A DNA stretch of 64,000 nt, from the NCBI RefSeq assembly GCF_001577755.1, contig NZ_CP010776.1, positions 2,852,001 to 2,916,000 of the forward strand, given 5' to 3'. Made by a program: the position numbers and the translations under genes. Under the pieces are notes generated by a model that was given only the letters and a program-made list of their open reading frames with translations, was not told the DNA's origin and did no database searches. Source of the stretch: Rufibacter sp. DG15C (GTDB lineage: Bacteria; Bacteroidota; Bacteroidia; Cytophagales; Hymenobacteraceae). Below, piece after piece: positions 49,264 to 58,652 of the stretch (position 1 is the stretch's first letter; the number at the start of each line of letters is the position of its first letter).

Positions 49264-51408
49264 ATGAACATGCTTAGCAAACGGCAACTACAAAAATTCC
49301 AGTACTTCTTTTTCAGCCAGCACTTCTCTGACGGCCTCACCACCACGCTTGGGGTGCTGCTGCCATGTTTAGTGGCGTCTTACTTTGGCCATTTAGAGAT
49401 TGGGTTCAGTCTGTCCTTGGGGGCCATCTGCGTCAGCCTGGCAGACTCGCCGGGGCCGGTCACGCACAAGCGCAACGGCATGGCGGTGGGCATGGTGTTG
49501 TGCGCGCTGGTGGGCCTGGTGACGGGCTATGTGCGGCAGTACCCGGTGTTGTTGGGCCTGGAGATTCTGGTATTAAGCTTGGTCTGTTCCATGTTTTTGG
49601 TGTATGGTTTGCGCGCTTCGCTCATTGGTTTGGCATCCTTGCTGGTTATGATCATGACACTGGCCCAGCCCATTGAGCCCAGCGCCGTGCCGCGGTACAG
49701 TCTGTTGATCCTGGCGGGCGGTGCCTGGTATGCGCTTCTGAGCCTATTCACGGGACAGGTGATGCCTTACCGGCAGGCCCAACAAGCGCTGGCCGAAGGC
49801 ATCCGGGAGGTAGCCAAATTCCTCCAGATCAAAGCCGAGTTCTACAATCCTGCCGCCGACCTTGGAGAGCAGTATCGCAAACTAGTCACGCAGCAAGTGT
49901 TGGTCAACGAGAAACAGGACGCCGTGCGGGAGTTGCTCTTCAAAAGCCGACTGGTGGTGAAAGACTCCACCAGCAAGGGCCGCACGCTGTTCATGATTTT
50001 TGTGGACCTGGTGGACCTCTATGAGCAGATTACCGCCATTCATTATGACTACACCGCCCTTCGGGAGAAGTTTGCGCCCACCGGTGTGTTGCCAAAGATC
50101 ATAGAATTGATACAACTGTACGCCCAAGAACTGGACCATATTTCTTTGGCGGTGCAGGCCAACAGGCCGTATGCCGGGCAAGAAGAACTTTTGGCGACTA
50201 AGCTGGAAGAAATGCGACTCGCCATCTTGCAGATAGAGCAAAGCCACGAAGGACTACAGGTGCTGGTGCTTAAAAAGATCAATGTCAATTTTAAAGCGAT
50301 AGCCCAGCGAGTGCACAGCATAGAACAGTACCTGCGCGAAGGTGCCGCAGAAGACGCTTCTTTCTCGCCCCGTGAGGCCTTTGCGCCATTTGTCTCGCAT
50401 TTAAAACTGGACACGCAGCTGTTCATCCAGAACCTCACCTTTAAATCTTCGGTGTTCAGGTTTTCCTTCAGGATGGCGGTGGCCAGCTTGGCCGCCTATG
50501 CCTTGACCAAGATCTTCCCGTATGGCGAGCACAGCTATTGGGTGTTGCTGACGCTGGTGTTCATCTTAAAGCCCGGTTTTAGCGTGACCAAACAGCGCAA
50601 CTACCAGCGCCTGCTAGGCACCTTGGTGGGCAGTTTTGTGGGGATTCTGGTACTGTACTACATTGAAGATCCGCTGGCCAGGTTTTTACTGATGGTCCTT
50701 TTCATGGTGGGCACTTACAGCGTGCAGCGCATCAATTACGTCTGGAGCGTGCTGTTCATGACGCCATTTGTGCTGCTGGTGTTCAGTTTTCTGGGAGCGT
50801 CTGGCCTAGAGGTGGTGCAGGAGCGCATGATTGACACGCTGGTGGGCTGCGGCATTGCGTTCCTGGCCAGTTACCTCATCTTCCCCAACTGGGAGGCCAA
50901 ACAAATCAAGACCTTCCTGAAAGCCGCCATCCAGGCAAACCTGACCTACCTGCAGATGCTGGCCAAGCCTGACATCACGGAAGTGGAGTACAAATTGGCC
51001 CGGAAAGAAGTGTATGTGAGCGCAGCCAATTTATCTGCGGCATTCCAGCGCATGGCCTCTGAACCCAAAAGCAAGCAGCGCAAAAAGAAGGAAGTCTATG
51101 AGCTGGTGGTGCTCAACCATATCCTTTCCTCCTTCATCGCCACCATGGCCTCGGGGAGGTTATCCAACCAGAAGCAGGTCCTTTCAGAGCCGTATAAGCG
51201 GATAGTGCGCCGGGCCTCGCACGCCCTCCAAAGCGCCTTGCTCACCTTAGACCCTGCGCAACCAAAAATTGCTTTAGAAAGCCATCAGCCAGAAGTAAAA
51301 GCGCAGGAGCCCGCCAGCCAGGAAGATACCTTGCTACAAGAGCAGTTGGCATTCCTCAACAAAGTCTGCCATGACATTGCCAAAACCACCGAAGTCGTCA
51401 GTGCCTAA
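49264..51408 (+). CDS. FUSC family (YccS/YhfK-like) inner-membrane transporter
   Basis: 714 residues from ATG 49264 (an in-frame TTG at 49234 adds a leader, and ATG 49270 is also possible). It has two membrane blocks of about six helices each (from residue ~25 and ~400), separated by a large helical cytoplasmic domain, the FUSC plan shared by the aromatic-acid exporter AaeB and YccS. Motifs: SLGAICVSLADSPGPVTHKRNGMA and SYWVLLTLVFILKPGFSVTKQRNYQRLLGTLVGSFVG. The solute is unknown. No adaptor protein gene is adjacent. Confidence 0.9.
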   Translation: MNMLSKRQLQKFQYFFFSQHFSDGLTTTLGVLLPCLVASYFGHLEIGFSLSLGAICVSLADSPGPVTHKRNGMAVGMVLCALVGLVTGYVRQYPVLLGLEILVLSLVCSMFLVYGLRASLIGLASLLVMIMTLAQPIEPSAVPRYSLLILAGGAWYALLSLFTGQVMPYRQAQQALAEGIREVAKFLQIKAEFYNPAADLGEQYRKLVTQQVLVNEKQDAVRELLFKSRLVVKDSTSKGRTLFMIFVDLVDLYEQITAIHYDYTALREKFAPTGVLPKIIELIQLYAQELDHISLAVQANRPYAGQEELLATKLEEMRLAILQIEQSHEGLQVLVLKKINVNFKAIAQRVHSIEQYLREGAAEDASFSPREAFAPFVSHLKLDTQLFIQNLTFKSSVFRFSFRMAVASLAAYALTKIFPYGEHSYWVLLTLVFILKPGFSVTKQRNYQRLLGTLVGSFVGILVLYYIEDPLARFLLMVLFMVGTYSVQRINYVWSVLFMTPFVLLVFSFLGASGLEVVQERMIDTLVGCGIAFLASYLIFPNWEAKQIKTFLKAAIQANLTYLQMLAKPDITEVEYKLARKEVYVSAANLSAAFQRMASEPKSKQRKKKEVYELVVLNHILSSFIATMASGRLSNQKQVLSEPYKRIVRRASHALQSALLTLDPAQPKIALESHQPEVKAQEPASQEDTLLQEQLAFLNKVCHDIAKTTEVVSA

Positions 51409-51421
51409 ATACCTCCTCGTT

Positions 51422-51459
51422 CGGTTTTGACCTGTTTCCTGGAAATTAGCCCAAAAACG
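51422..51459. repeat. Dispersed palindrome, copy 25
   Basis: Left arm CGGTTTTGACCTGTTTCC, right arm GGAAATTAGCCCAAAAACG, 13 bp after the FUSC stop codon. Confidence 0.85.
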
Positions 51460-51594
51460 CAATAGGATGTTTTTTGCTAGCTGCTGACAGGCTTTTCCTG
51501 TAGGTACATTATTTGTCTCTATGCTAATTCAACTTGCTGTGAGAAAGAGCCGTATAGAAGGAGCACAAGTATTCAATTTCTAATATCAAAAACT

Positions 51595-52128
51595 ATGGCA
51601 ATTAAATGGACCGTTGACCCCATGCACTCAGAGGTGCAGTTCAAAGTAAAGCACTTAATGATCACCACCGTGACGGGGTATTTTCAGACCTTCAATGTGG
51701 AGGTAGAGACGGAGAACGATGATTTCTCCACCGCCTCCAAGATCCTGTTCACCGCAGACGTCAACTCCATCAATACCAACAACGAGCAGCGCGACACCCA
51801 CCTGAAGTCCGCCGATTTCTTTGACGCTGATACCCATGGCAAGATCAAATTTGTGGGCAACCGTTATGAGAAACGCGGCGAGGACGAGGCCCAACTGCAC
51901 GGCGACCTTACTATTAGAGGCATCACCAAACCAGTGACCGTGAACGTGGAGTTCGGGGGGATTGTGGTGGACCCGTACGGCCAGACCAAGGCCGGTTTTA
52001 CCATCAACGGCAAGATTAGCCGCAAAGAGTTTGGCCTGACCTGGAACGCCGTCACCGAAGCTGGTAGCGTGGTGGTAGCAGATGAAATCAAACTTTTGGC
52101 TGAGATTCAGTTAGTGAAGCAAGCCTAA
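51595..52128 (+). CDS. YceI family lipid-binding protein
   Basis: 177-residue lipocalin-like beta-barrel of the YceI family, which binds polyisoprenoids or amphiphiles. The pattern WTVDPMHSEVQFKVKHLMITTVTGYFQTF, the central SINTNNEQRDTHLKSADFFDADTHGKIKFVGN, and DLTIRGITKPVTVNVEFGG are all diagnostic. Unlike many members it has no signal peptide, so it should be cytoplasmic. Monocistronic. Confidence 0.93.
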   Translation: MAIKWTVDPMHSEVQFKVKHLMITTVTGYFQTFNVEVETENDDFSTASKILFTADVNSINTNNEQRDTHLKSADFFDADTHGKIKFVGNRYEKRGEDEAQLHGDLTIRGITKPVTVNVEFGGIVVDPYGQTKAGFTINGKISRKEFGLTWNAVTEAGSVVVADEIKLLAEIQLVKQA

Positions 52129-52142
52129 GACTTGCCTAAATA

Positions 52143-52186
52143 AACAGTACAGCCTGGTTTCTTTGTAGAAGCCGGGCTGTACTGTT
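52143..52186. terminator. Hairpin between convergent genes
   Basis: 15-bp arms AACAGTACAGCCTGG and CCGGGCTGTACTGTT, with no long T tract. It probably acts as terminator for both genes. Confidence 0.65.
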
Positions 52187-52205
52187 ATGGTGGAGTAGGA
52201 AAGGC

Positions 52206-52826
52206 TTAGTCCTTTAAGTGCACCAGGAACTTGGTGAGGTTGCCCCATTGAATAGCTTGGAAGCCCGCCCAGCCGCCAGTAGAAATCACCGTATTCAAAA
52301 TGGGCCGGTCGCCTGCTTCTTCGCCTTGGTTGTTGGCTACTTCATTCTTGCCAATTTCACAGGCCAAGAGGGTAGTGCCTTGGCGGGCTACCAGAAAGGT
52401 ACTGGTGGCTTCTTCGGTGAAGAAATGCTCGATTTTGCCAGGTTCTTCTGCCGGCGTTAGCGGGTTATGACTGGGCTGTACCACAAACTTGGCCAGGTTT
52501 TCTTCTTCCACCACTTCAATGACTTTCACCCAGTTCTCAATGGTGGTGGCCGGCAGAATGATTTTGATATAGTCGCCTAGGTCTGGTTTTTTATTCGGGT
52601 CGCGTTGGCCCTGGGCGTCATATAACTCAAAGGTAGAAGTGATGCCCGTCATGTGGGACCAATCCTCCACGTTGAACAGTTTCTGCCTGGATTCTGCAAA
52701 CGCTTGCACGGCGCTGGCCTCATCTGGGAAAGTGTTCTCGTGCTGGAAGAACTTGTCCTTGGCTTCCTCGCCTAGTATGGCTTTGATCTCTTTCTTTATC
52801 TTCTCAAACAAGTCGGTGACGCCCAT
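52206..52826 (-). CDS. Unknown cytoplasmic protein
   Basis: 206 residues, acidic and soluble, no signal peptide. The first half is helical (MGVTDLFEKIKKEIKAILG), then beta-rich segments such as DYIKIILPATTIENWVKVIEVVEEENLAKFVV and RPILNTVISTGGWAGFQAIQWGNLTKFLVHL. I do not recognise the family. It seems lineage-conserved by its well-formed composition. It shares direction with the GNAT gene but palindrome copy 26 lies between them. Confidence 0.65.
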   Translation of the reverse strand: MGVTDLFEKIKKEIKAILGEEAKDKFFQHENTFPDEASAVQAFAESRQKLFNVEDWSHMTGITSTFELYDAQGQRDPNKKPDLGDYIKIILPATTIENWVKVIEVVEEENLAKFVVQPSHNPLTPAEEPGKIEHFFTEEATSTFLVARQGTTLLACEIGKNEVANNQGEEAGDRPILNTVISTGGWAGFQAIQWGNLTKFLVHLKD

Positions 52827-52861
52827 GGTTTCTGTCGTTTTAAAGGGTTGATTAGAAATTC

Positions 52862-52896
52862 AGTTTCAGCCTGTTTTCTGGAAAAGAAGCCAAAAC
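52862..52896. repeat. Dispersed palindrome, copy 26 (degenerate)
   Basis: Left arm AGTTTCAGCCTGTTTTC, right arm GAAGCCAAAACTAA, 35 bp upstream of the unknown gene's start. Confidence 0.7.
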
Positions 52897-52905
52897 TAAG
52901 GTTGA

Positions 52906-53184
52906 TCAGTCCATCAAGGCCTGGTACTCCGGGTGCCGATGAACGTAAGCCTCCACCACAGGGCAAGAGGGGATGAAACGATAGTTGCGGGCCTTCACAA
53001 ACTCCAGCCCGGCCTTGACCAGTTGGTCGGCTAGGCCTTGGTTCCGGTAGGCTTCGGGCACAAAGGTGTAATCCAAATCCAGCACCTTGTCTTCTGAGTA
53101 GGTGTATGTTAGTTCGGCTTCCTCTTGGCCTAAAACAGCATAGAACCTGAGGTCCTCTTCGTCATGAATCACGTCCATTTCCAT
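52906..53184 (-). CDS. GNAT family N-acetyltransferase, YjdJ-like
   Basis: 92 residues from ATG 53184 (MEMDVIHDEEDLRFYAV). The frame to 53244 starts inside palindrome copy 27 and its first 14 residues are translated repeat, so it is not the start. It is a minimal acetyltransferase of the Acetyltransf_CG type: ELTYTYSEDKVLDLDYTFVPEAYRNQGLADQLVKAGLEFVKARNYRFIPSCPVVEAYVHRHPEY. The acetyl-CoA loop is RNQGLAD. Substrate unknown. Confidence 0.88.
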   Translation of the reverse strand: MEMDVIHDEEDLRFYAVLGQEEAELTYTYSEDKVLDLDYTFVPEAYRNQGLADQLVKAGLEFVKARNYRFIPSCPVVEAYVHRHPEYQALMD

Positions 53185-53205
53185 TGGCTCTATCTTTAGT
53201 AGAAA

Positions 53206-53255
53206 TTCCGTCGTTTTTGGCCTGATTCTGAGGAAACAGGCCAAAAACGACGGAA
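53206..53255. repeat. Dispersed palindrome, copy 27 (extended)
   Basis: Outer arms TTCCGTCGTTTTTGG and CCAAAAACGACGGAA extend the core. It lies 21 bp upstream of the GNAT start codon and 22 bp downstream of the M48 stop codon. Confidence 0.9.
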
Positions 53256-53277
53256 CCTATTAGATGATAATGACAGC

Positions 53278-54741
53278 CTACTTGGTAACTATCTTGAATA
53301 GAGTACCGGCGGGCAATTGGGTGTTTAACTGCATGCCGTTCAAGATGGCTATTTCTTCATGGCGTTTCTGCGGAATTTGGTATGAAGCCAAGGCTTGGGC
53401 CAGGGTAGTGGACTTAGCCGCTGTTTTCACGCGCACACGGTCTGGCTGACGGCCCAGTTTCTCGGGATCAGTGAGGGTCCTGAAGTTCTGCATGGTATTG
53501 GAAAAGGTAGGAGCGTAGGCGTTAAAGTCTGTGGCCGAGGTCACCCCAAATATGCCGTAAATGTTGCCGCCGTATTGGATCAGGTAAATCATGGCACGCA
53601 CGGCCGCTTGTTGCTGCTGTTGTTGCTGGGCTTCTTGTGATGGCTTCTGGTCTGCCACGATGGCTATGGCCGGCAGGCCGTTTACGGTTACGCTTCTAGA
53701 CTCCAGGGGCTGCAACTGGTACTTGGTCACTACTTCTTGCGCGGCAGACTCTAGGGCGGTGCCCGGCACCAAGGTCAGGAACATAAGCGCCTTGCCGTCT
53801 TTAGGGGCCATCTGTACTTGCTGCGGCGTGTTTTGGTACTGCCAGGCCTGAGGGATAGGGAACTGGAACTTGAGCTCAGGGTGGTAGAATACTTGGTTCT
53901 CCACGAAGCCCTGTTTCGGGTCCTCGCCGTAGATGATGCCGTCAATCAGTTTCAAGAAGCTGTTGCGGTTTTCCTTTAAAGGCGTATTGACCTTCTGTTT
54001 CCATTGGGCGGCCAGTTGCTTTACTGTGGTGTAACGGTCACCGGGGTTAGGGTGAGAAGACATGAAATCCGGCAGTTCCTGGGCCCCAGACTGCGCGCTG
54101 CTGCGTTGCAGGGTCTGGAAGAAGTCTGCCATGTGGGTGGCATCGTAGCCAATCTTGGTAGAGTATTCCACGCCCAGCTCATCACTCTCGCGCTCATCGT
54201 CCCGGCCAAATTTCAAGAACATAAGGCTAGCTCCCTGTGACAGAGTTTCGCCCATCTGTGCCACCTGGGGGCTCAAGATCATGCCCCCGATTAAAAGGCC
54301 TTGGGTTAAGGTCGCTTTGCTTTGCTGCGAAGCCGAGTGACGGGCCGTTACGTGCCCAATCTCATGGCCCAAAACGCCTGCAAACTGCGCCTCGTTGTTC
54401 ATGTGCGCCATGATGCCCCGTGTAAAATAAACATAGCCGCCGGGTAAGGCAAAGGCATTAATCACCTCTGAGTCCAGGACCCTAAACGTATATTTTAAAT
54501 TACTTCTGTGAGAAACGGCCGCCATTTGTTCGCCTTTCTCCTGAATGAATTTTTGCATGGCGGGGTCGTTGTACAACCCAAACTGCGCTACCACCTGTGG
54601 GTCGGCTTGTAAGCCCATGGCCAGTTCCTGGTCCTCGGTGACCAGCATCACTTCTTTCTTGCCGGTCACCGGGTTGGTGGCGCAAGAATTGAACAGCAGA
54701 AGGGCTGCCAGGGCGCCACTGTAGAATATGTTCTTTTTCAT
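53278..54741 (-). CDS. M48 family metallopeptidase lipoprotein with LysM-like tail
   Basis: 487 residues. The signal peptide ends in a lipobox with Cys20 (LLLFNSCATNPVTG). The zinc site is HEIGH at residues 126-130, with Glu in ERESDELGVEY downstream, as in BepA/Oma1-like periplasmic M48 proteases that watch over outer-membrane protein assembly. After the protease domain lies a segment with LKFQFPIPQAWQYQNTPQQVQMAP, a glutamine run (QEAQQQQQQQAAVRA) and a C-terminal LysM-like module (TTLAQALASYQIPQKRHEEIAILNGMQLNTQLPAGTLFKIV). It is probably periplasmic and outer-membrane anchored. The 349-bp gap before hutU (54742-55090) shows no gene. Confidence 0.92.
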   Translation of the reverse strand: MKKNIFYSGALAALLLFNSCATNPVTGKKEVMLVTEDQELAMGLQADPQVVAQFGLYNDPAMQKFIQEKGEQMAAVSHRSNLKYTFRVLDSEVINAFALPGGYVYFTRGIMAHMNNEAQFAGVLGHEIGHVTARHSASQQSKATLTQGLLIGGMILSPQVAQMGETLSQGASLMFLKFGRDDERESDELGVEYSTKIGYDATHMADFFQTLQRSSAQSGAQELPDFMSSHPNPGDRYTTVKQLAAQWKQKVNTPLKENRNSFLKLIDGIIYGEDPKQGFVENQVFYHPELKFQFPIPQAWQYQNTPQQVQMAPKDGKALMFLTLVPGTALESAAQEVVTKYQLQPLESRSVTVNGLPAIAIVADQKPSQEAQQQQQQQAAVRAMIYLIQYGGNIYGIFGVTSATDFNAYAPTFSNTMQNFRTLTDPEKLGRQPDRVRVKTAAKSTTLAQALASYQIPQKRHEEIAILNGMQLNTQLPAGTLFKIVTK

Positions 54742-55090
54742 AGTTAGGTAGAATTAGGGGTTGGGGTGTCTGTATGGTGCTGCGCTTCTATAAGTGCAAT
54801 ATTTCTCTTGCAACGGTTTAACGGTCTTTAGGTTGCATGAGGCCTTTTTGCCCACCTTAAATAGGTTTTTTAGGCAAGGTCTTTCTTTTTAAAATGAATG
54901 TGTTGCTGGAAGGTAGTCTTGCTTAATTTAAAGTTGTTCAAAGCTGATGGGATTCATAGACCAATTCTGAAAGTGCAAATCAGTAGAAGAACCACAAAGG
55001 GACTACAGCATTTTCTGAGGAACAATCTCCCATAGACTCCAAGAAAATCGCTAATTTCCTGCACTCATTTGCGTTTTAACCCTTGCTCAC

Positions 55091-56803
55091 ATGGAACTTG
55101 TAAATGCCCCGGCACCCGCTGTCTACTCTAATCTCACAGTAGAAGAATTCATCCAGAAATACGCCACGCACCCGGTCTACACGCCGCCCACCGGCCCACA
55201 GTTGAACGCCAAGAACTGGCAGTCAGAATCTGCCTTGCGCATGTTCCTCAACAACCTCACCGCCGAGGTGGCCGAGGATCCCGAGAAGCTGGTGGTCTAC
55301 GGTGGTATTGGCCAGGCCGCGCGTACGCCGGCAGACGCCCGCAAGATTGTGGAGCTGTTGTTGACCCTGGAAGAGGATGAAAGTCTATTGGTGCAGTCTG
55401 GCAAGCCCGTGGGCAAGATACGGTCGCACGCCGAGGCACCGCGCGTCCTCATAGCCAACTCTAACCTAGTGCCGCATTGGGCCACCTGGGAGCATTTCAA
55501 TAACCTGCGCGACCGCGGCCTGATGATGTACGGCCAGATGACCGCTGGAAGCTGGATTTACATTGGCACCCAGGGCATTCTGCAAGGCACCTATGAGACC
55601 TTCGCCGCCTGCGGTAGAATCCATTTTGGCGGAGATTTGCGCAATAGATTGGTGGTGACGGGCGGCTTAGGCGGAATGGGTGGGGCTCAGCCATTGGCGG
55701 CCACCATTGCCGGTGCGACTTTCTTAGGCGTGGACATTGACCCTGAGCGAATCAAGAAACGGCTGGAGACCCGCTACATTGACAAGATGACCTATGACTA
55801 CAATGAGGCCATGCGCCTGGTGCTGGCGGCACAAGCCAAAGGCGAAGCCATCTCAGTGGGCTTGGTAGGCGACATTGGCGATGTGCTGGAACGCATGATT
55901 CAAGACAACATCACCCCAGACGTGTTAACCGACCAGACTTCGGCCCATGACCCCATCAACGGCTATGTGCCCAACGGTATGACCTTGGTAGAAGCTAAAA
56001 GGTTAAGAGAAGAAGATCCTTCTGCCTATAAAGAGAAGTCTCTCAAAAGCATGGCCCGCCACGTGCACTTTATGCTGGAATTAAAAAACCGCGGCGCCAG
56101 AACCTTTGACTACGGTAACAACCTGCGCGAATTTGCGATGCAGGGCGGCGAGAAAGATGCGTTCCATATTCAGGGCTTCGTACCGGAGTACATGCGCCCA
56201 CTGTTCTGCGAAGGCAAGGGTCCGTTTAGATGGGCCGCCTTGTCTGGGGACCCAGAGGACATTAGAGTCACGGATGAAGCCTTGAAAGAACTCTTCCCTG
56301 AGAATACCCACATGATTAACTGGCTGGAGCAGGCGCAGGAGAAAGTTGCGTTCCAAGGCTTGCCGTGCCGCATCTGCTGGCTGGGCATGGGTGAACGTGA
56401 GAAAGCTGGCCTGATGTTTAACCAACTGGTGCGCGAAGGCAAAGTGAAAGCGCCTATCGTGATTGGTCGTGACCATTTAGACTGCGGTTCGGTGGCCTCG
56501 CCGTACCGTGAGACCGAAGGCATGCTGGACGGTTCTGACGCCGTGTCTGACTGGCCTTTGCTCAACCTGATGGCCAATACCAGCGGCGGTGCCACCTGGG
56601 TGTCGTTCCACCACGGCGGCGGCGTAGGCATTGGCTACTCACAGCACGCGGGCATGGTGATACTAGCAGATGGCACAGACCGCGCCGACCGCTGCCTAAG
56701 CCGCGTTCTGCACAATGACCCGGCCATGGGCATCTTCCGTCACGCAGATGCGGGCTATGAAACTGCTCAAGAGAACGCTGAGAAATTCGGCCTGAACGTA
56801 TAA
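55091..56803 (+). CDS. hutU: Urocanate hydratase
   Basis: 570-residue NAD-dependent enzyme that converts urocanate to imidazolone propionate, the second step of histidine degradation. Family motifs: [62 protein letters not shown], the NAD-binding [18 protein letters not shown] and [16 protein letters not shown]. The length is normal. It is followed by a palindrome-built terminator, so hutI is probably transcribed from its own promoter. Confidence 0.97.
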   Translation: MELVNAPAPAVYSNLTVEEFIQKYATHPVYTPPTGPQLNAKNWQSESALRMFLNNLTAEVAEDPEKLVVYGGIGQAARTPADARKIVELLLTLEEDESLLVQSGKPVGKIRSHAEAPRVLIANSNLVPHWATWEHFNNLRDRGLMMYGQMTAGSWIYIGTQGILQGTYETFAACGRIHFGGDLRNRLVVTGGLGGMGGAQPLAATIAGATFLGVDIDPERIKKRLETRYIDKMTYDYNEAMRLVLAAQAKGEAISVGLVGDIGDVLERMIQDNITPDVLTDQTSAHDPINGYVPNGMTLVEAKRLREEDPSAYKEKSLKSMARHVHFMLELKNRGARTFDYGNNLREFAMQGGEKDAFHIQGFVPEYMRPLFCEGKGPFRWAALSGDPEDIRVTDEALKELFPENTHMINWLEQAQEKVAFQGLPCRICWLGMGEREKAGLMFNQLVREGKVKAPIVIGRDHLDCGSVASPYRETEGMLDGSDAVSDWPLLNLMANTSGGATWVSFHHGGGVGIGYSQHAGMVILADGTDRADRCLSRVLHNDPAMGIFRHADAGYETAQENAEKFGLNV

Positions 56804-56817
56804 GAAATACCTGTGAT

Positions 56818-56875
56818 GAGCCTTTCCGTTTTTGGCCTGTTTTCTCGTAAACAGACTAAAAACGGAAAGGCTTTT
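56818..56875 (+). terminator. Terminator of hutU built around palindrome copy 28
   Basis: Outer arms GAGCCTTTCCG and CGGAAAGGCT enclose the palindrome and are followed by T5. In this copy the element itself forms a complete intrinsic terminator for the plus strand. Confidence 0.8.
56824..56870. repeat. Dispersed palindrome, copy 28 (extended)
   Basis: Core arms CCGTTTTTGGCCTGTTTT and AAACAGACTAAAAACGG, with outer CTTT/AAAG pairing. Confidence 0.88.
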
Positions 56876-56959
56876 TACTAAACTTTATGGTGAATTCTAC
56901 ATGAACCGCTAACCATGTGCAGGGCATCTTGGGGATACCACCAGCATGATAAATACAGA

Positions 56960-56991
56960 TTGAATCTCTACTAACAACAGGCGTAAATTAG
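56960..56991 (+). promoter_or_regulatory. Candidate promoter of hutI
   Basis: TTG at 56960-56962, a 21-bp spacer, TAAATTAG at 56984-56991 (7 of 8 to TAnnTTTG). Confidence 0.4.
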
Positions 56992-57028
56992 ACTATCCTA
57001 TTTAATTCCATCACCTTATCCTAAAACT

Positions 57029-58270
57029 ATGGCAAAAGCATCGTTTCTGTTAATCGGGCCGTTCGCGCAGGCGGTGACCATGGCCGGTTTGTCCCTGAAC
57101 GGACCTCTGTTGGATGAAGCCCTGCCTATTGTGGAACAGGCCGGGGTTCTGGTGCATGACGGGAAAATAGTGAAACTAGAGGCCTTCGCGCACCTGCTCA
57201 AAGAAGCCGAAGAACAACTGTATTCCGTTCAATGGATAGAGGAGCCGATGGTGTTATTGCCCGGGCTGATTGATGCGCACACGCACCTTTGTTTTGCCGG
57301 TTCCAGAGCCAAGGACTACGCCTTGCGCATAGCGGGTAAAACCTACTTAGAGATTGCCAGAAGCGGCGGCGGCATCCTGGACACCGTGCGCAAGACCAGG
57401 AAAGCCAGCCAGGCAGAACTGGAGCAAAGCCTGCTGCAACGCTGTCAACGGCACTTACAAGAAGGCGTGACCACCTGCGAAGTAAAGAGTGGCTACGGGC
57501 TAACCCTAGATGATGAACTGAAAATGCTGCGCGCCATCCAGAACGTAAGCCAGCAACAGCCTTTGGAGTTGGTGCCTACCTGCCTGGCCGCGCACATGGT
57601 TCCGCCGGAGTTTGAAGACGGGGCCACTTACCTGAAGCATGTAGTGGAAATCTTGCTGCCCCAGGTAAAAGCCGAAGGCCTAGCCAACCGCGTGGACATT
57701 TTCATAGAAGACACCGCCTTTGACGAAGCAGACGCCTTAAGCTACCTGAAAGACGCCCAGGACCTGGGCTTTGACATCACCGTCCACGCCGACCAGTTCT
57801 CTACTGGCGGAAGTGAAGTAGCCGCCCGTGTGCATGCTGCCAGCGCTGACCACCTGGAGGCCAGCGGCGAAGAGGAGATTGATATAATGAAAGAAGCCGG
57901 CGTGGTGGCCACCGTTTTACCAGGTGCATCGGTGGGTTTGGGTATGCACTACGCACCCGCGCGCAAAATGCTGGACGCCGGCCTCTGCGTCGCCATCGCC
58001 ACAGATTGGAACCCCGGCTCTGCGCCCATGGGCGACTTACTCCTGCAAGCCGCCCTGCTAAGCGCTGCCCAAAAACTTACCATGGCTGAAACCTGGGCTG
58101 GCATCACCTTCCGCGCCGCCCATGCTCTTCGCCTATCAGACAGAGGCACCCTGGCCACTGGCCAACTGGCAGACATGATTGCTTTCAATACAGATGATTA
58201 CCAGGAGATTCTCTATGTGCAAGGCAAGCTGAAACCAAGCAAGGTTTGGAAGAAGGGGATATTGGTGTAG
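57029..58270 (+). CDS. hutI: Imidazolonepropionase
   Basis: 413-residue metal-dependent amidohydrolase that opens imidazolone propionate to formiminoglutamate. Landmarks: LLPGLIDAHTHLCFAGSRAKDY with the metal-binding HTH, GGGILDTVRKTR, CEVKSGYGLTLDDELKML, VHADQFSTGGSEVAA and the conserved ATDWNPGSAPMGDLL. Complete, no odd features. It works between hutU and hutG. Confidence 0.96.
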   Translation: MAKASFLLIGPFAQAVTMAGLSLNGPLLDEALPIVEQAGVLVHDGKIVKLEAFAHLLKEAEEQLYSVQWIEEPMVLLPGLIDAHTHLCFAGSRAKDYALRIAGKTYLEIARSGGGILDTVRKTRKASQAELEQSLLQRCQRHLQEGVTTCEVKSGYGLTLDDELKMLRAIQNVSQQQPLELVPTCLAAHMVPPEFEDGATYLKHVVEILLPQVKAEGLANRVDIFIEDTAFDEADALSYLKDAQDLGFDITVHADQFSTGGSEVAARVHAASADHLEASGEEEIDIMKEAGVVATVLPGASVGLGMHYAPARKMLDAGLCVAIATDWNPGSAPMGDLLLQAALLSAAQKLTMAETWAGITFRAAHALRLSDRGTLATGQLADMIAFNTDDYQEILYVQGKLKPSKVWKKGILV

Positions 58271-58353
58271 GTTAGTAGACACAAGATTTAAGACACAAGA
58301 CAAAAGACCCACAGGTTGTAAGGATGTTCTTTTCTAGAAAGCACTTCCTTCTT

Positions 58354-58500
58354 TTTTTGTCATCCTGAAAGGACTATGTGGGCAAACTAAACAGGCAGTA
58401 GCAATGAAACAATCATCTCTGTAATTTTTAATAATGGAGTAAACTCACTGAAAAGGCGCTACTACAGCTTTCCCACAAAGTCCTTTCAGGATGACAAAAG
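58354..58500. repeat. Dispersed inverted-repeat element, family B copy 2
   Basis: 29-bp outer arms begin TTTTTGTCATCCTGAAAGG and end CCTTTCAGGATGACAAAAG with two mismatches. A second inner pair GGCAGTAGC/GCTACTAC lies inside. It sits in the 380-bp gap between hutI and hutG, which shows no gene otherwise. Confidence 0.85.
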
Positions 58501-58543
58501 TGGGTGAAATGCCTTTATAATATACCATGGCAAATTTTGCTGT

Positions 58544-58582
58544 CTGTTTTTGCTTTGTTTACCAGAAAACAGGCCAAAAGCG
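58544..58582. repeat. Dispersed palindrome, copy 29
   Basis: Left arm CTGTTTTTGCTTTGTTT, right arm GAAAACAGGCCAAAAGCG, with outer GTCTG/CAGAC. It lies 70 bp before hutG. Confidence 0.8.
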
Positions 58583-58652
58583 GGCAGACTTTAATAAAAA
58601 TCAACCTGCATTTAAGCAACTTAACTATCGTTACAATACATAACCAAGCCCC

